Assembly: GCA_017461985.1 (NCBI GenBank)
Contig: JAFTSA010000004.1
Location: 62,001-126,000, forward strand
Direction: 5' to 3'
DNA length: 64,000 bases
Source: Clostridia bacterium
GTDB lineage: Bacteria; Bacillota; Clostridia; Christensenellales; CAG-917
The notes below the pieces were generated by a model. That model did no database searches. It was not told where the DNA came from and saw only the letters and a list, made by a program, of their open reading frames with translations. The position numbers and the translations under genes are program-made. Shown here piece by piece: positions 23,475 through 32,096 of this stretch. How positions within the stretch are numbered: the stretch's first letter is position 1; each line of letters starts with the position of its first letter.

Positions 23475-24477
23475 GCTGACACGGTTCAACGTAATATCAT
23501 CACGCATCCGCCTTGCAAGAAACATTGAAGGCATAGCCTTCACAGGCAATCGAAAGGGCATAGACCACTTGAAACGCATGCGACTCCCCGACGGCATAGA
23601 GAGACTTCTTAGAGGCACTTTTGACTATGACTATTTCCGCCTTCGTGACCTTGATGACGTCAGGATAAAAGCCCTTGTTGAAAGGCATATCATATCCCCC
23701 ACTCTTGTGCACAATCGTGAAGAGGCGGCGGGGATTGTTGAGAGAACTGAGGGTCTTGCATTCCTCATAAATGAGGAAGACCACATCCGTGAGCAGTGTG
23801 TGGAAAGGGGATTCAATCTTCGCAGGGCGTATGACAGGCTCAGCAGATACGATGACATCATCGTGAACACTCTGCCCGTTGCATACGACAGTCAACTTGG
23901 TTTCCTCACCGCTTGTCCTACAAACCTAGGCACGGGTATGCGAGCATCCACGATGTTGTTTTTGCCTGCACTCCGTCACGCAAATGCCATAGAGGACACG
24001 GTCAAGGTTTTCCGCGAAAGATATGGTCTCACCATACGTGGCATATACGGAGAGGGCAGTTCCGCCCTTGGTGACGTCTATCAACTTTCAAACACACGCA
24101 GTCTTGGAATGACCGAGATGGACATAATTGAAGTGATAGAGAAAGCAACCCTTGCCATGTGCACCGCAGAAAAGGTTGCCCGTGACAAACTAGTCCTTGA
24201 ACGTGGACAAGAAATCAAGGACAGAATAGAGCGCAGTTTCAACACTTTGCGCACAGCATATTCACTGACGTCGGACGCTCTTATGGCGCTTATATCCGAC
24301 GTGAAATTAGGGGTGATTTTGGGGCTTGTTCCCCTTGACGACACCGCACCCCTAGACAGACTGACAGTTCTGTTTTCAGCGTCGTCATTGACACTTAAAA
24401 TAGGAGAATGCGCCCCATCGGTCAGGGACATAACCCGTGCCAAACTGGTGCGCGAAATTCTCTCGGAGGTAATTTGA
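23467..24477 (+). CDS. mcsB: Protein arginine kinase
   Basis: McsB phosphorylates arginine residues of proteins and so marks them for ClpCP. It is related to phosphagen kinases. The phosphate-binding SSRIRLARN is at residues 11-19, INEEDH at 101-106, and the catalytic cysteine is C150 in TACPTNLGTG. The GTG start at 23467 has GGAGG at 23456-23460. The longer frame starting at 23278 runs inside mcsA and is rejected. It gives 336 residues, with its stop overlapping the clpC start by one base. Confidence 0.93.
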   Translation: MDELTRFNVISSRIRLARNIEGIAFTGNRKGIDHLKRMRLPDGIERLLRGTFDYDYFRLRDLDDVRIKALVERHIISPTLVHNREEAAGIVERTEGLAFLINEEDHIREQCVERGFNLRRAYDRLSRYDDIIVNTLPVAYDSQLGFLTACPTNLGTGMRASTMLFLPALRHANAIEDTVKVFRERYGLTIRGIYGEGSSALGDVYQLSNTRSLGMTEMDIIEVIEKATLAMCTAEKVARDKLVLERGQEIKDRIERSFNTLRTAYSLTSDALMALISDVKLGVILGLVPLDDTAPLDRLTVLFSASSLTLKIGECAPSVRDITRAKLVREILSEVI

Positions 24478-27011
24478 TGGAGTTTTCCGTAGATTTGAAA
24501 AACGCTCTTGAAATGGCAGGCCAACTTGCCGCAAGGACGGGCGGTGTGATATGCACCGAGCACTTGCTTTACGGCGTATCCGCCGTAGATACAGGCAAAG
24601 CCAACAAGTTTTTGAGAGCATACGGTCTCAATCCCGAATATCTTATCCAACATTTTGTCAGGAAAAATATCCGCTCACAAGTGGAGATGTCTTCCCGTGC
24701 AACCCGTGCCGTCAACGGCGCAAAATACGTTGCGGAGCAACTGGGCTCAAAATACGTAGGCACAGAGCACCTTCTTTACGCCCTCATTGACGACAAATCC
24801 TCAGTGGCAGTTGGTCTTATTCAGTCAAGAGGAGTGGACGTCACCACCCTTCAAAGACAACTGTATGAGTCAATCATCGGCAAGGACAAAAAGAGAAGTG
24901 CATCCCTTGACGAAGTGTTGACAGATTTTCTCAACTTCGCCTTTGGTGGTGTTGTAAAGCCCGAAACTTTTGCAGGGGCAGTAGAACGCCCCGATATGGC
25001 GCGCCAAGACAAGGCAAAAAACCGTATGAAAGAGGACAAAAAGCAAGGTGGCATTGACGATTCCCTTGACGCTTTTGGCACAAACCTCAACGAAAAGGCA
25101 AAGGAAGGCAAGTTGGACCCTGTCATTGGCAGAGGTGCAGAAATTGAACGCATAATTCAAATCCTTTGCCGTCGCACAAAAAACAATCCCATCCTTATGG
25201 GTGAGCCCGGTGTGGGCAAGTCTGCCATCGTAGATGGCCTTGCTCAAGCAATCGTTGAAGGCAAAGTGCCCGACGTACTCCGTGACAAAATCATCTTCTC
25301 ACTGGATGTGACAAGTATGGTTGCAGGCACAAGATACCGTGGTGACTTTGAAGAAAGACTGAAAAACGCCTTGAGTGCAGTGCAAGAAAAGGGCAATATC
25401 ATCCTTTTCATTGACGAAATCCACACAATCCTCAAAGCAGGCAGTGCAGAGGGCGGACTTGACGTTGCCAACATCATGAAACCTATGCTTGCAAGAGGAG
25501 AGCTTCAAACCATAGGCGCAACCACCATTGACGAATATCGCAAGCACTTTGAAAAGGATGCCGCATTAGAGCGCAGATTCCAACCCATACTGGTTGAGCA
25601 ACCCACCGTCAGCGACACCATCGAGATTTTGCAAGGTCTGAGAGAGAAATATCAAAACCACCACAAAGTGGAAATCACAGATGAAGCAATCTCATCGGCA
25701 GCAATCCTTTCAGACAGATATATCACAGACAGATTCTTGCCCGACAAGGCCATTGACCTCATTGACGAAGCCGCATCTCGCAAGAAGATTATCCACTACA
25801 CAACCCCTCCCGAAATCCGCGCCCTTGAAGACAAAATCAAGCAAGTTGAGCTGGACAAGAGTGAGGCATCTCGCCGTGAGCAATATCAAAAGGCAGACAA
25901 GCTGAAAGCAGAGCGCGATTCCCTTCTTGAAGAAAAGGAAAAGATGGAAGTGGAGTGGAGAGAAAAGTGCAAGGACGTCAAGTTGTCAATCGGAGAAGAC
26001 GAAATTGCAGAAATCGTTTCAGGCTGGACAGGTATTCCCGTCAAGAGAATCACTGAGGGCGAAAGTGAAAAACTTGCTCGCCTTGAAGACATCCTTCAAA
26101 AGAGAGTTATTGGGCAAAACGAAGCAGTTGTGGCAGTCAGTAAGGCAATCAAGCGTGCTCGCGCAGGGCTCAAAGACCCCAAACGTCCCATCGGCTCATT
26201 TATATTCCTCGGCCCTACGGGCGTTGGCAAAACCGAACTTTCAAAGGCTCTTGCAGAGGCAATGTTTGGTGATGAAAACCTGATGATAAGAGTGGATATG
26301 AGTGAGTATATGGAAAAGCACAACGTGTCCAAACTCATCGGCTCAGCCCCCGGCTACGTAGGCTTTGAAGAAGGCGGTCAACTGACCGAGAAAGTCCGCA
26401 GAAAGCCTTATTCAGTCATCCTTTTCGATGAAATCGAAAAAGCCCACCCCGAAGTGTTCAACATACTTCTTCAAATCCTTGAAGACGGACGCCTCACAGA
26501 CAGTCACGGCAGAGTGGTGTCTTTCAAAAACACCGTCATCATTATGACTTCAAACATCGGTGCAAGCGAAATTTCAAAGATGAAAGCACCCCTTGGATTC
26601 AACAGCGGTGACAATCGTGAAAAGGACGACTACGAGATGATGAAGGAGCGTCAAATGAACGCCCTGAAAGAGGCAATGAAGCCCGAACTCATCAACCGCA
26701 TTGATGAAATCATCATCTTCCGCAAACTGAACAAAGAAAACATTGAAGCCATTGCAGAACTTATGTTCAAAAACCTTGAAAAGCGTCTTGACGAAAAGGA
26801 CATCACCCTTGTCCTCACCGACCAAGCAAAGCAATACATCGTGTCACAAGGCTTCAACGACGAATATGGTGCAAGACCTTTGCGCCGAGCAATCCAACGT
26901 CTTGTTGAGGACAAACTCAGCGAAATGGTGCTGACAGGCTCTCTTATGGACGGGGACAAAGTGACCGTAGGATTTGAAGGGTTCTCTCTCACCTACAACG
27001 TTGGAAAATAA
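24477..27011 (+). CDS. clpC: ATP-dependent Clp protease ATPase subunit ClpC
   Basis: ClpC is a Hsp100 unfoldase that feeds ClpP and recognises arginine-phosphorylated substrates. It has an N-terminal double Clp_N domain, a first AAA+ module with Walker A GEPGVGKS (242-249), a middle UVR-type segment (REQYQKADKLKAERDSL), a second AAA+ module with GPTGVGKT (579-586), and a C-terminal small domain ending in VGK. The start at 24477 has GGAGG eight bases before it and yields 844 residues; the frame upstream to 24408 is rejected. No ctsR precedes the mcsA-mcsB-clpC set here. Confidence 0.96.
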   Translation: MEFSVDLKNALEMAGQLAARTGGVICTEHLLYGVSAVDTGKANKFLRAYGLNPEYLIQHFVRKNIRSQVEMSSRATRAVNGAKYVAEQLGSKYVGTEHLLYALIDDKSSVAVGLIQSRGVDVTTLQRQLYESIIGKDKKRSASLDEVLTDFLNFAFGGVVKPETFAGAVERPDMARQDKAKNRMKEDKKQGGIDDSLDAFGTNLNEKAKEGKLDPVIGRGAEIERIIQILCRRTKNNPILMGEPGVGKSAIVDGLAQAIVEGKVPDVLRDKIIFSLDVTSMVAGTRYRGDFEERLKNALSAVQEKGNIILFIDEIHTILKAGSAEGGLDVANIMKPMLARGELQTIGATTIDEYRKHFEKDAALERRFQPILVEQPTVSDTIEILQGLREKYQNHHKVEITDEAISSAAILSDRYITDRFLPDKAIDLIDEAASRKKIIHYTTPPEIRALEDKIKQVELDKSEASRREQYQKADKLKAERDSLLEEKEKMEVEWREKCKDVKLSIGEDEIAEIVSGWTGIPVKRITEGESEKLARLEDILQKRVIGQNEAVVAVSKAIKRARAGLKDPKRPIGSFIFLGPTGVGKTELSKALAEAMFGDENLMIRVDMSEYMEKHNVSKLIGSAPGYVGFEEGGQLTEKVRRKPYSVILFDEIEKAHPEVFNILLQILEDGRLTDSHGRVVSFKNTVIIMTSNIGASEISKMKAPLGFNSGDNREKDDYEMMKERQMNALKEAMKPELINRIDEIIIFRKLNKENIEAIAELMFKNLEKRLDEKDITLVLTDQAKQYIVSQGFNDEYGARPLRRAIQRLVEDKLSEMVLTGSLMDGDKVTVGFEGFSLTYNVGK

Positions 27012-27052
27012 CTGAATAGTAGGCTTTCAACCTCCTTTTTGAAAATTCGGTA

Positions 27053-27081
27053 TTGTAATAACAAAAGATTTTTGTTATAAT
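27053..27081 (+). promoter_or_regulatory. Promoter of hpf with overlapping inverted repeat
   Basis: TTGTAA (27053-27058), 17 nt, TATAAT (27076-27081). A perfect 9-bp inverted repeat, ATAACAAAA (27058-27066) and TTTTGTTAT (27070-27078), fills the spacer and enters the -10 box. It could be an operator; the binding protein is unknown. Confidence 0.7.
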
Positions 27082-27110
27082 GACCTTAGAAAACCTCAGG
27101 AGGTACTACT

Positions 27111-27485
27111 ATGAAGAACGAAAGCGTACTCAACATTGAAATCTTCGGCAAAAACTACACGGTAAGCGACGGCCTCACCAATGTCACCCTGAAGAAGTGC
27201 AGCAAACTGGACAACTATTTCAAGGACGATGAAAATGCAAAGGTCAACATCACAGTCACCCTTGAAGGCGACACCTATGAAACAGACCTTGTTGTGTCAA
27301 CTCGTGGTCTTGTCTATCGTGCATCAGCAGCATCAGACTCTCCTTACACCAACCTTGACCTTGTGATCCCCAAGGTGCTTGGACAAGTTCGCAAGCAAAA
27401 GTCAATCTGGGGCAGAAGAGGCATTGCAGTTGGCAAGAGAAAAGCAAAAAAACCTGAACCTATCATCGAGGATACCAGAGAATAA
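27111..27485 (+). CDS. hpf: Short ribosome hibernation promoting factor
   Basis: This 124-residue protein matches the N-terminal ribosome-binding domain of HPF/RaiA: IFGKNYTVSDGL, KKCSKLDNYFKDD, a beta strand VNITVTLEG, and DLVIPKVLGQVRKQKS. Such proteins bind the 30S decoding site and silence ribosomes in stationary phase. Firmicutes usually carry a long form with a C-terminal dimerisation domain; it is absent here and replaced by a basic then acidic tail (GKRKAKKPEPIIEDTRE). The AGGAGG site is well placed. Its stop overlaps the next ATG by one base. Confidence 0.8.
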   Translation: MKNESVLNIEIFGKNYTVSDGLTNVTLKKCSKLDNYFKDDENAKVNITVTLEGDTYETDLVVSTRGLVYRASAASDSPYTNLDLVIPKVLGQVRKQKSIWGRRGIAVGKRKAKKPEPIIEDTRE

Positions 27486-28279
27486 TGCTCGTAGGAATTT
27501 CTACTGCAACATATTTTACTAAGCTGGTGACCGAGAATTCTTTCTCGGTCATTTGCCGCAATGGGGGAAAAATCGCAGAGGTTTTTCTCACCACGTACAG
27601 TGAGTTTGAGGAGGATTTCGGTCATCTTTTGAACGAGGTCAAAGGAAACGTAGAAATCTACGCAATCCACTCACTTTCCACTGCCTTTGAGCCTCAACTT
27701 TTCAACAAGGCAGAGCGCACGAGAAATGACGCGGAAAAGTTCTTCCGCAAGGTTCTTCGTGTAGGACAAATCATAGGGGCAAAGTGCTACACCTTCCACG
27801 GCTCAACCCGTATGAAAAAGACTCAAGTGATAGACCCCGTCTTTTTCGGCAAACGTATGAAGGAACTTGGTGACATTGCCCTTGAATACGGCATAACGTT
27901 GTGCCTTGAAACAGTGCACTGGTGCGCCTTCAGCACACCGGACTTTTTCAAAGCGGTCAAGGAATATGCGCCAAATATCAGTGTCACCCTTGATGTAAAA
28001 CAAGCGTGGCAAAGCGGATATGACTGGAATGAATATCTTGACGTCATCGGGGACCGCCTCAAAAACGTTCACCTCTGCGACCACGACAAAGACGGAAATA
28101 TATGTATGATAGGCAAGGGCGTTTTCCCTTTTGACAAACTGATTGCAAGGCTCAAAGAAGACGGCTATCAAGGCCCTATCATCATCGAACAATACGCAAA
28201 AGACTATGACTCCTACGACCAAGTGGGAGACAGTGTACAATATTTGAACAACATTATCGGAGGCATTTATGCTCATTAA
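27485..28279 (+). CDS. Xylose isomerase-like TIM barrel sugar phosphate isomerase/epimerase
   Basis: This 264-residue protein belongs to the AP-endonuclease-2/sugar isomerase superfamily. Barrel strands with metal ligands are seen as TFHGST, LETVHWCAF, VTLDVKQAW, VHLCDHDKDG and IIIEQY. The natural substrate cannot be told. It overlaps hpf by one base and pgi by 11 bases, so it belongs to a carbohydrate-linked operon. An endonuclease IV function is less likely because the set of zinc ligands differs. Confidence 0.75.
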   Translation: MLVGISTATYFTKLVTENSFSVICRNGGKIAEVFLTTYSEFEEDFGHLLNEVKGNVEIYAIHSLSTAFEPQLFNKAERTRNDAEKFFRKVLRVGQIIGAKCYTFHGSTRMKKTQVIDPVFFGKRMKELGDIALEYGITLCLETVHWCAFSTPDFFKAVKEYAPNISVTLDVKQAWQSGYDWNEYLDVIGDRLKNVHLCDHDKDGNICMIGKGVFPFDKLIARLKEDGYQGPIIIEQYAKDYDSYDQVGDSVQYLNNIIGGIYAH

Positions 28280-29660
28280 ATTTGATTTCAACAACATGAT
28301 GACTGATTTCATCGGCGAACAAGGCATCTCAACTCAAGACATCGAAGCAGTCAAGGGCGTTGCAGAAGCAGCGTTTGATTATTTTGAAGACAACCGTGGC
28401 ACTGGCATGACCGGCTGGGCGGAACTTCCTTACAACCAAGACGAAATCGTAAACGATATTATTGCAACCGCAGCAGACGTCAGAGCCAACTACGACAACT
28501 TTGTTGTCCTGGGCATCGGCGGAAGCGCACTTGGCCCTACGGCAGTATTCAACGCACTCTGCCATTTCCGCTACAACGATCTTCCCAAAGAGAAACGTGG
28601 CGTAAAGTTTTTCGTTGAAGACAACGTAGACCCTGAAAGAATGTTGGCACTCCTTGACGTCATAGACGTCAAACGTACAATGTTCAACGTCATCACCAAG
28701 AGCGGTGCAACCTCTGAAACAATGAGCCAATACCTCATCATCAGCGACATTTTGAAGAAAGCAATCGGTGAAGGCTGGCAAAAGAATATCATCGCAACCA
28801 CCTCAAGCGCAAAAGGCAACCTTATCAAACTTGCAAAGAAGGAAGGATTCAAACTCTTCTTCATCCCCGACGGAGTAGGCGGACGTTTCAGTGAACTTTG
28901 CCCCGTTGGTCTTCTTCCTGCAGCAGTCCTCGGCATTGACGTCAAGGGCCTCCTCAAAGGCGCAAGAGAAATGGACAAGGCTTGTGTCAGCGCAAACCCC
29001 TATGAAAACCCTGCACTTATGGCAGCACTCCTTCAAGTTGTGGCAATGAGCAAAGGCAAAAACATTTCAGTTATGATGCCTTATGCAGACAGCCTCCGCT
29101 ACATAGCAGACTGGTATTGTCAACTTTGGGGCGAAAGCCTTGGCAAGGCAGTGGATCTTGACGGCAAATTGGTCAACGTAGGTCAAACCCCTGTCAAATC
29201 CCTCGGTGTCACCGACCAACACAGCCAAGTTCAACTTTACACAGAAGGTCCTTTTGACAAGGTCATCACCATGATCGCAGTGGACAAATTCCGTGGCGAC
29301 GTCACAATTGCAGAGGGAGCAGAGGAGTTCCCCGACGTCAATTTCCTTTGCGGACACACCATGGGCGAACTCATCAACACCGAAAGACGCGCAACTGAAT
29401 ATGCCCTCACCAAGAGCAAGCACATGAACAACACAATCATTCTGCCTGAAGTCAATGCAAACACAGTTGGACAACTTCTTTGGTTCTTCCAACTTGAAAC
29501 CGCATATGCAGGCGCAATGCTCAACATTGACACCTTCAATCAACCCGGTGTTGAAGAAGGCAAAAACGCAACCTACGCACTCTTCAACCGCAAGGGATAC
29601 GAAGAGAAAAAGGCAGAACTTGAATCTGCACCCAAAAAGCAAGACAGATTCATCATCTAA
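28269..29660 (+). CDS. pgi: Glucose-6-phosphate isomerase
   Basis: Pgi interconverts glucose-6-phosphate and fructose-6-phosphate in glycolysis. Motifs: LGIGGSALGP (sugar-phosphate loop), VITKSGATSET, GVGGRFSELCPVGLLPAA and LWGESLGKA with the catalytic glutamate, plus the late H and K residues near YALTKSKHMNN. The length of 463 residues fits the compact Firmicutes type. GGAGG lies six bases upstream of the ATG, inside the end of the preceding gene. Confidence 0.95.
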   Translation: MLIKFDFNNMMTDFIGEQGISTQDIEAVKGVAEAAFDYFEDNRGTGMTGWAELPYNQDEIVNDIIATAADVRANYDNFVVLGIGGSALGPTAVFNALCHFRYNDLPKEKRGVKFFVEDNVDPERMLALLDVIDVKRTMFNVITKSGATSETMSQYLIISDILKKAIGEGWQKNIIATTSSAKGNLIKLAKKEGFKLFFIPDGVGGRFSELCPVGLLPAAVLGIDVKGLLKGAREMDKACVSANPYENPALMAALLQVVAMSKGKNISVMMPYADSLRYIADWYCQLWGESLGKAVDLDGKLVNVGQTPVKSLGVTDQHSQVQLYTEGPFDKVITMIAVDKFRGDVTIAEGAEEFPDVNFLCGHTMGELINTERRATEYALTKSKHMNNTIILPEVNANTVGQLLWFFQLETAYAGAMLNIDTFNQPGVEEGKNATYALFNRKGYEEKKAELESAPKKQDRFII

Positions 29661-29701
29661 TATAGGGCAGTGCAGTAGTCATCCGCACACTTAAACGCAC
29701 A

Positions 29702-29727
29702 ACCCTAAACACAAACCCTAAACACAA
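29702..29727 (+). repeat. Tandem 13-nt repeat (ACCCTAAACACAA) x2
   Basis: Two perfect tandem copies lie between pgi and the YfbR-like gene, followed by AACAATAAACCG. No function is evident. Confidence 0.6.
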
Positions 29728-29746
29728 ACAATAAACCGAAAAAGCC

Positions 29747-29766
29747 CCGCCGACTATTGTCGGCGG
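29747..29766. other. GC-rich hairpin in front of the YfbR-like gene
   Basis: CCGCCGAC-TATT-GTCGGCGG is a perfect 8-bp stem ending 14 bases before the ATG at 29781. On the plus strand no T-tract follows. On the minus strand CTTTTTC follows, so it would act as a terminator only for minus-strand transcription, where no gene exists. Confidence 0.6.
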
Positions 29767-29780
29767 CGGTGAAGGACACT

Positions 29781-30377
29781 ATGGAAACAAACAACAACCA
29801 CACCTTTTTTGCCCTTATGAACAGGATGAAGTATATCACTCGTTGGAGTCTTATGCGCACCAACATCCGTGAAGACCTTATGCAACACTCCGCTTGTGTT
29901 GCCATCTTTGGTCAAGCCCTTGCCATCATCCGCAACGAAATGTTTGGGGGCAACGTTGATGTGGACAAAGTGGCATCACTTGCCCTTTATCACGACACGG
30001 CTGAGGTGCTTTCAGGAGATATGCCCACACCTGTCAAATACTACAATGACGCAATGAAATCCGCCTATGCAGAAATCGAAGACGTCATCAACGTGAAGAT
30101 CATCAATTCCCTCCCCGAGGAGTTGAGGTTGAGTTATGCGGACTATCTCCAACCCGACGTTTCCACCGATGAATACAAACTTATGAAAGTGGCAGACAAG
30201 TTGTCTGCCTACGTCAAGAGCCTTGAAGAAAAGCACGTGGGCAACCACGACTTTGACAAGGCATTTATCACCCTGGGCAACTCAATCGACAAACTGAAAG
30301 AGGAATATCCAGAACTTAAATACTTTGTGGACAACTTCCTTGACGGCTTTGCAGAGCCCATTGACACCCTTCTTTAA
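29781..30377 (+). CDS. YfbR-like HD-domain 5'-deoxynucleotidase
   Basis: This 198-residue HD-domain phosphohydrolase has the YfbR pattern: start FFALMNRMKYITRW, metal ligands H in QHSAC and HD in LYHDTAEVLSGDMPTPVKYYN, and a later D in KVADKLSAYV. YfbR dephosphorylates deoxynucleoside 5'-monophosphates. The ATG at 29781 with AAGGA upstream is preferred over an in-frame start at 29757 that lies inside the GC-rich hairpin. It is followed after 9 nt by the degenerate ABC ATPase gene. Confidence 0.85.
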   Translation: METNNNHTFFALMNRMKYITRWSLMRTNIREDLMQHSACVAIFGQALAIIRNEMFGGNVDVDKVASLALYHDTAEVLSGDMPTPVKYYNDAMKSAYAEIEDVINVKIINSLPEELRLSYADYLQPDVSTDEYKLMKVADKLSAYVKSLEEKHVGNHDFDKAFITLGNSIDKLKEEYPELKYFVDNFLDGFAEPIDTLL

Positions 30378-30386
30378 GAGGCGAAT

Positions 30387-31460
30387 ATGCTGAAACTTGA
30401 AGGAGTGGTCAAGCAATATTCCTACGGCAAACGGCTCTACGGAGCGGTGGATTTGACCGTGGAAAACGGCGAGATCTTGTCTGTGCTTGGTGGCACAGGA
30501 AGTGGCAAAACCACCTTTCTCAAAACAATATCAGGCATAGACGACCATGAGGGGTCCATCACCCTTGACGGCACACCTCCCTCGGCAAAGACTGACGACG
30601 TCATCATGGTCTTTGACGATGGTGCATTGTTTCCCATGAGGACAGTTTTTGACAACCTTGCATACCCCCTCAAAATACGTGGAGTTGACAAGGTCGAGAT
30701 TGCCAAAAGAGTGGTGCAAGCAGCAGAAAAGTTTGGCCTTGTTGCTTGCCTCAAAATGCGTCCTAAAAGCCTCAGTGCAGTGGAGAAGAGGAAGGTATCC
30801 CTTGCCCGCATTTTGATGCGTGACGTCAAACTTATTCTTCTCGATGACTTCCTCTGTGACCTCACACGAAAGGACGCTGACGATCTGTTTAGTGAAGCCA
30901 CAAAAGTTCTTTACACCCTTGCAAAGGACAAAGGCACAAGTGTCATTTTTGTCACCGACAACCCCCGCTATGCTTTCAGTTTTGGGGATAGGACAATGGT
31001 GCTTGTCGGTGGTGACGTGAAGCAAATCGGCACTTACACTGACATCTTCAATCACCCTCACACGGTGTGGTCGGCAGAAGCAGTTGATGAAAACTATAAT
31101 GCACTGAAAGGCACTTTAACCGCTGAAAACGACAACTTAAACTTTGTTTTCAGCGTATTTGGTCAAAATTTATCCCTTGACGTCACTTGCCTTAAAGACC
31201 AAATCCAAGAGGACTACATCGGCAAAGAAGTCCTTTGCGGTTGGCACGGCAAAGACGTGGTGATGAGTGAGGACGGCATCAAAATGGACGTCAACTTCTC
31301 AAAGAGAATAGAGGACAAATTCGTCCTTGAAGGGGCGGACAGTTTTGACCGCTTGAAGGTTGTCACTGACCAGTTTAGTGACCAAATCTCATTCCTGCCA
31401 GTGGCGGACAAAGTACACTTTTTTGACGTCCGTGAAAACAGCGTGATGAAAAGAAATTAG
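30387..31460 (+). CDS. Degenerate ABC-type ATPase (MsmK/UgpC-like) without permease
   Basis: This 357-residue protein has the length and layout of sugar-importer ATPases with a C-terminal OB-like regulatory part. The Walker A GGTGSGKT (35-42) is intact, but the other signatures are changed. The Q-loop glutamine is D77, the LSGGQ signature is LSAVE (129-133), the catalytic Glu after Walker B is D154 (LLDDF), the D-loop aspartate is T160, and the H-loop histidine is D191 (VTDNP). It probably binds but hardly hydrolyses ATP, or is structural. No permease or binding protein lies nearby; neighbours are a nucleotidase and ruvC. The function is unknown. Confidence 0.75.
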   Translation: MLKLEGVVKQYSYGKRLYGAVDLTVENGEILSVLGGTGSGKTTFLKTISGIDDHEGSITLDGTPPSAKTDDVIMVFDDGALFPMRTVFDNLAYPLKIRGVDKVEIAKRVVQAAEKFGLVACLKMRPKSLSAVEKRKVSLARILMRDVKLILLDDFLCDLTRKDADDLFSEATKVLYTLAKDKGTSVIFVTDNPRYAFSFGDRTMVLVGGDVKQIGTYTDIFNHPHTVWSAEAVDENYNALKGTLTAENDNLNFVFSVFGQNLSLDVTCLKDQIQEDYIGKEVLCGWHGKDVVMSEDGIKMDVNFSKRIEDKFVLEGADSFDRLKVVTDQFSDQISFLPVADKVHFFDVRENSVMKRN

Positions 31461-31573
31461 CAGATAGTTTCGCATTAAGCGGAGAACAAAACCGCAAAAA
31501 ACTAATATGAAAAAGCGCAACGAAAGGTTGCAACTATAAACAAAAAGAACAACGTAAAACGGAAGGAAAGTTT

Positions 31574-32071
31574 ATGATAATTTTGGGCATTGACCCCGGT
31601 CTTGCAACGGTGGGGTTTGGAGTGATTGAGGCTGACAGAGGACACTACACGGTCCTCGATTACGGCATCATTTCAACACCCAAAGAGGACACCCTTCCTG
31701 TCCGTCTTGGCAAGGTGGAGAGTGGCATTGAAACCCTCATAAAAACCTACAAGCCTGACCAAGTTGCCGTTGAAGAATTGTTCTTTTCAAAAAACGTCAC
31801 CACAGGCATTGCGGTGGCAGAGGCAAGAGGGGTTATTCTCCTCACTTGCAACAAACTTTTAGGTGAAGAGGTGTATGAGTACACCCCCAACCAAATCAAG
31901 ATGACAATCACTGGCTACGGCGGTGCAGAAAAGAAGCAGATGCAACTTATGGTGCAAGCGCTTCTTAGGCTCAAAGCAATCCCTCGCCCCGACGATGCAG
32001 CAGATGCCCTTGCGGTTGCGCTGTGTCACGGACAAGTGGCAGGCATGTCAAATCAATTTAGAGTAAGATAA
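31574..32071 (+). CDS. ruvC: Holliday junction resolvase RuvC
   Basis: RuvC cuts Holliday junctions symmetrically. The acidic active-site residues are D7 (GIDPG), E67 (VAVEELFF) and D140/D141/D144 (RPDDAADAL). The length of 165 residues is standard. A small hairpin (31517-31531) precedes it; GGAAGGAAAG serves as ribosome binding site. It starts the ruvC-ruvA-ruvB set. Confidence 0.96.
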   Translation: MIILGIDPGLATVGFGVIEADRGHYTVLDYGIISTPKEDTLPVRLGKVESGIETLIKTYKPDQVAVEELFFSKNVTTGIAVAEARGVILLTCNKLLGEEVYEYTPNQIKMTITGYGGAEKKQMQLMVQALLRLKAIPRPDDAADALAVALCHGQVAGMSNQFRVR

Positions 32072-32096
32072 TAGGGCTCAGCCCGAAAGGTGAAAT

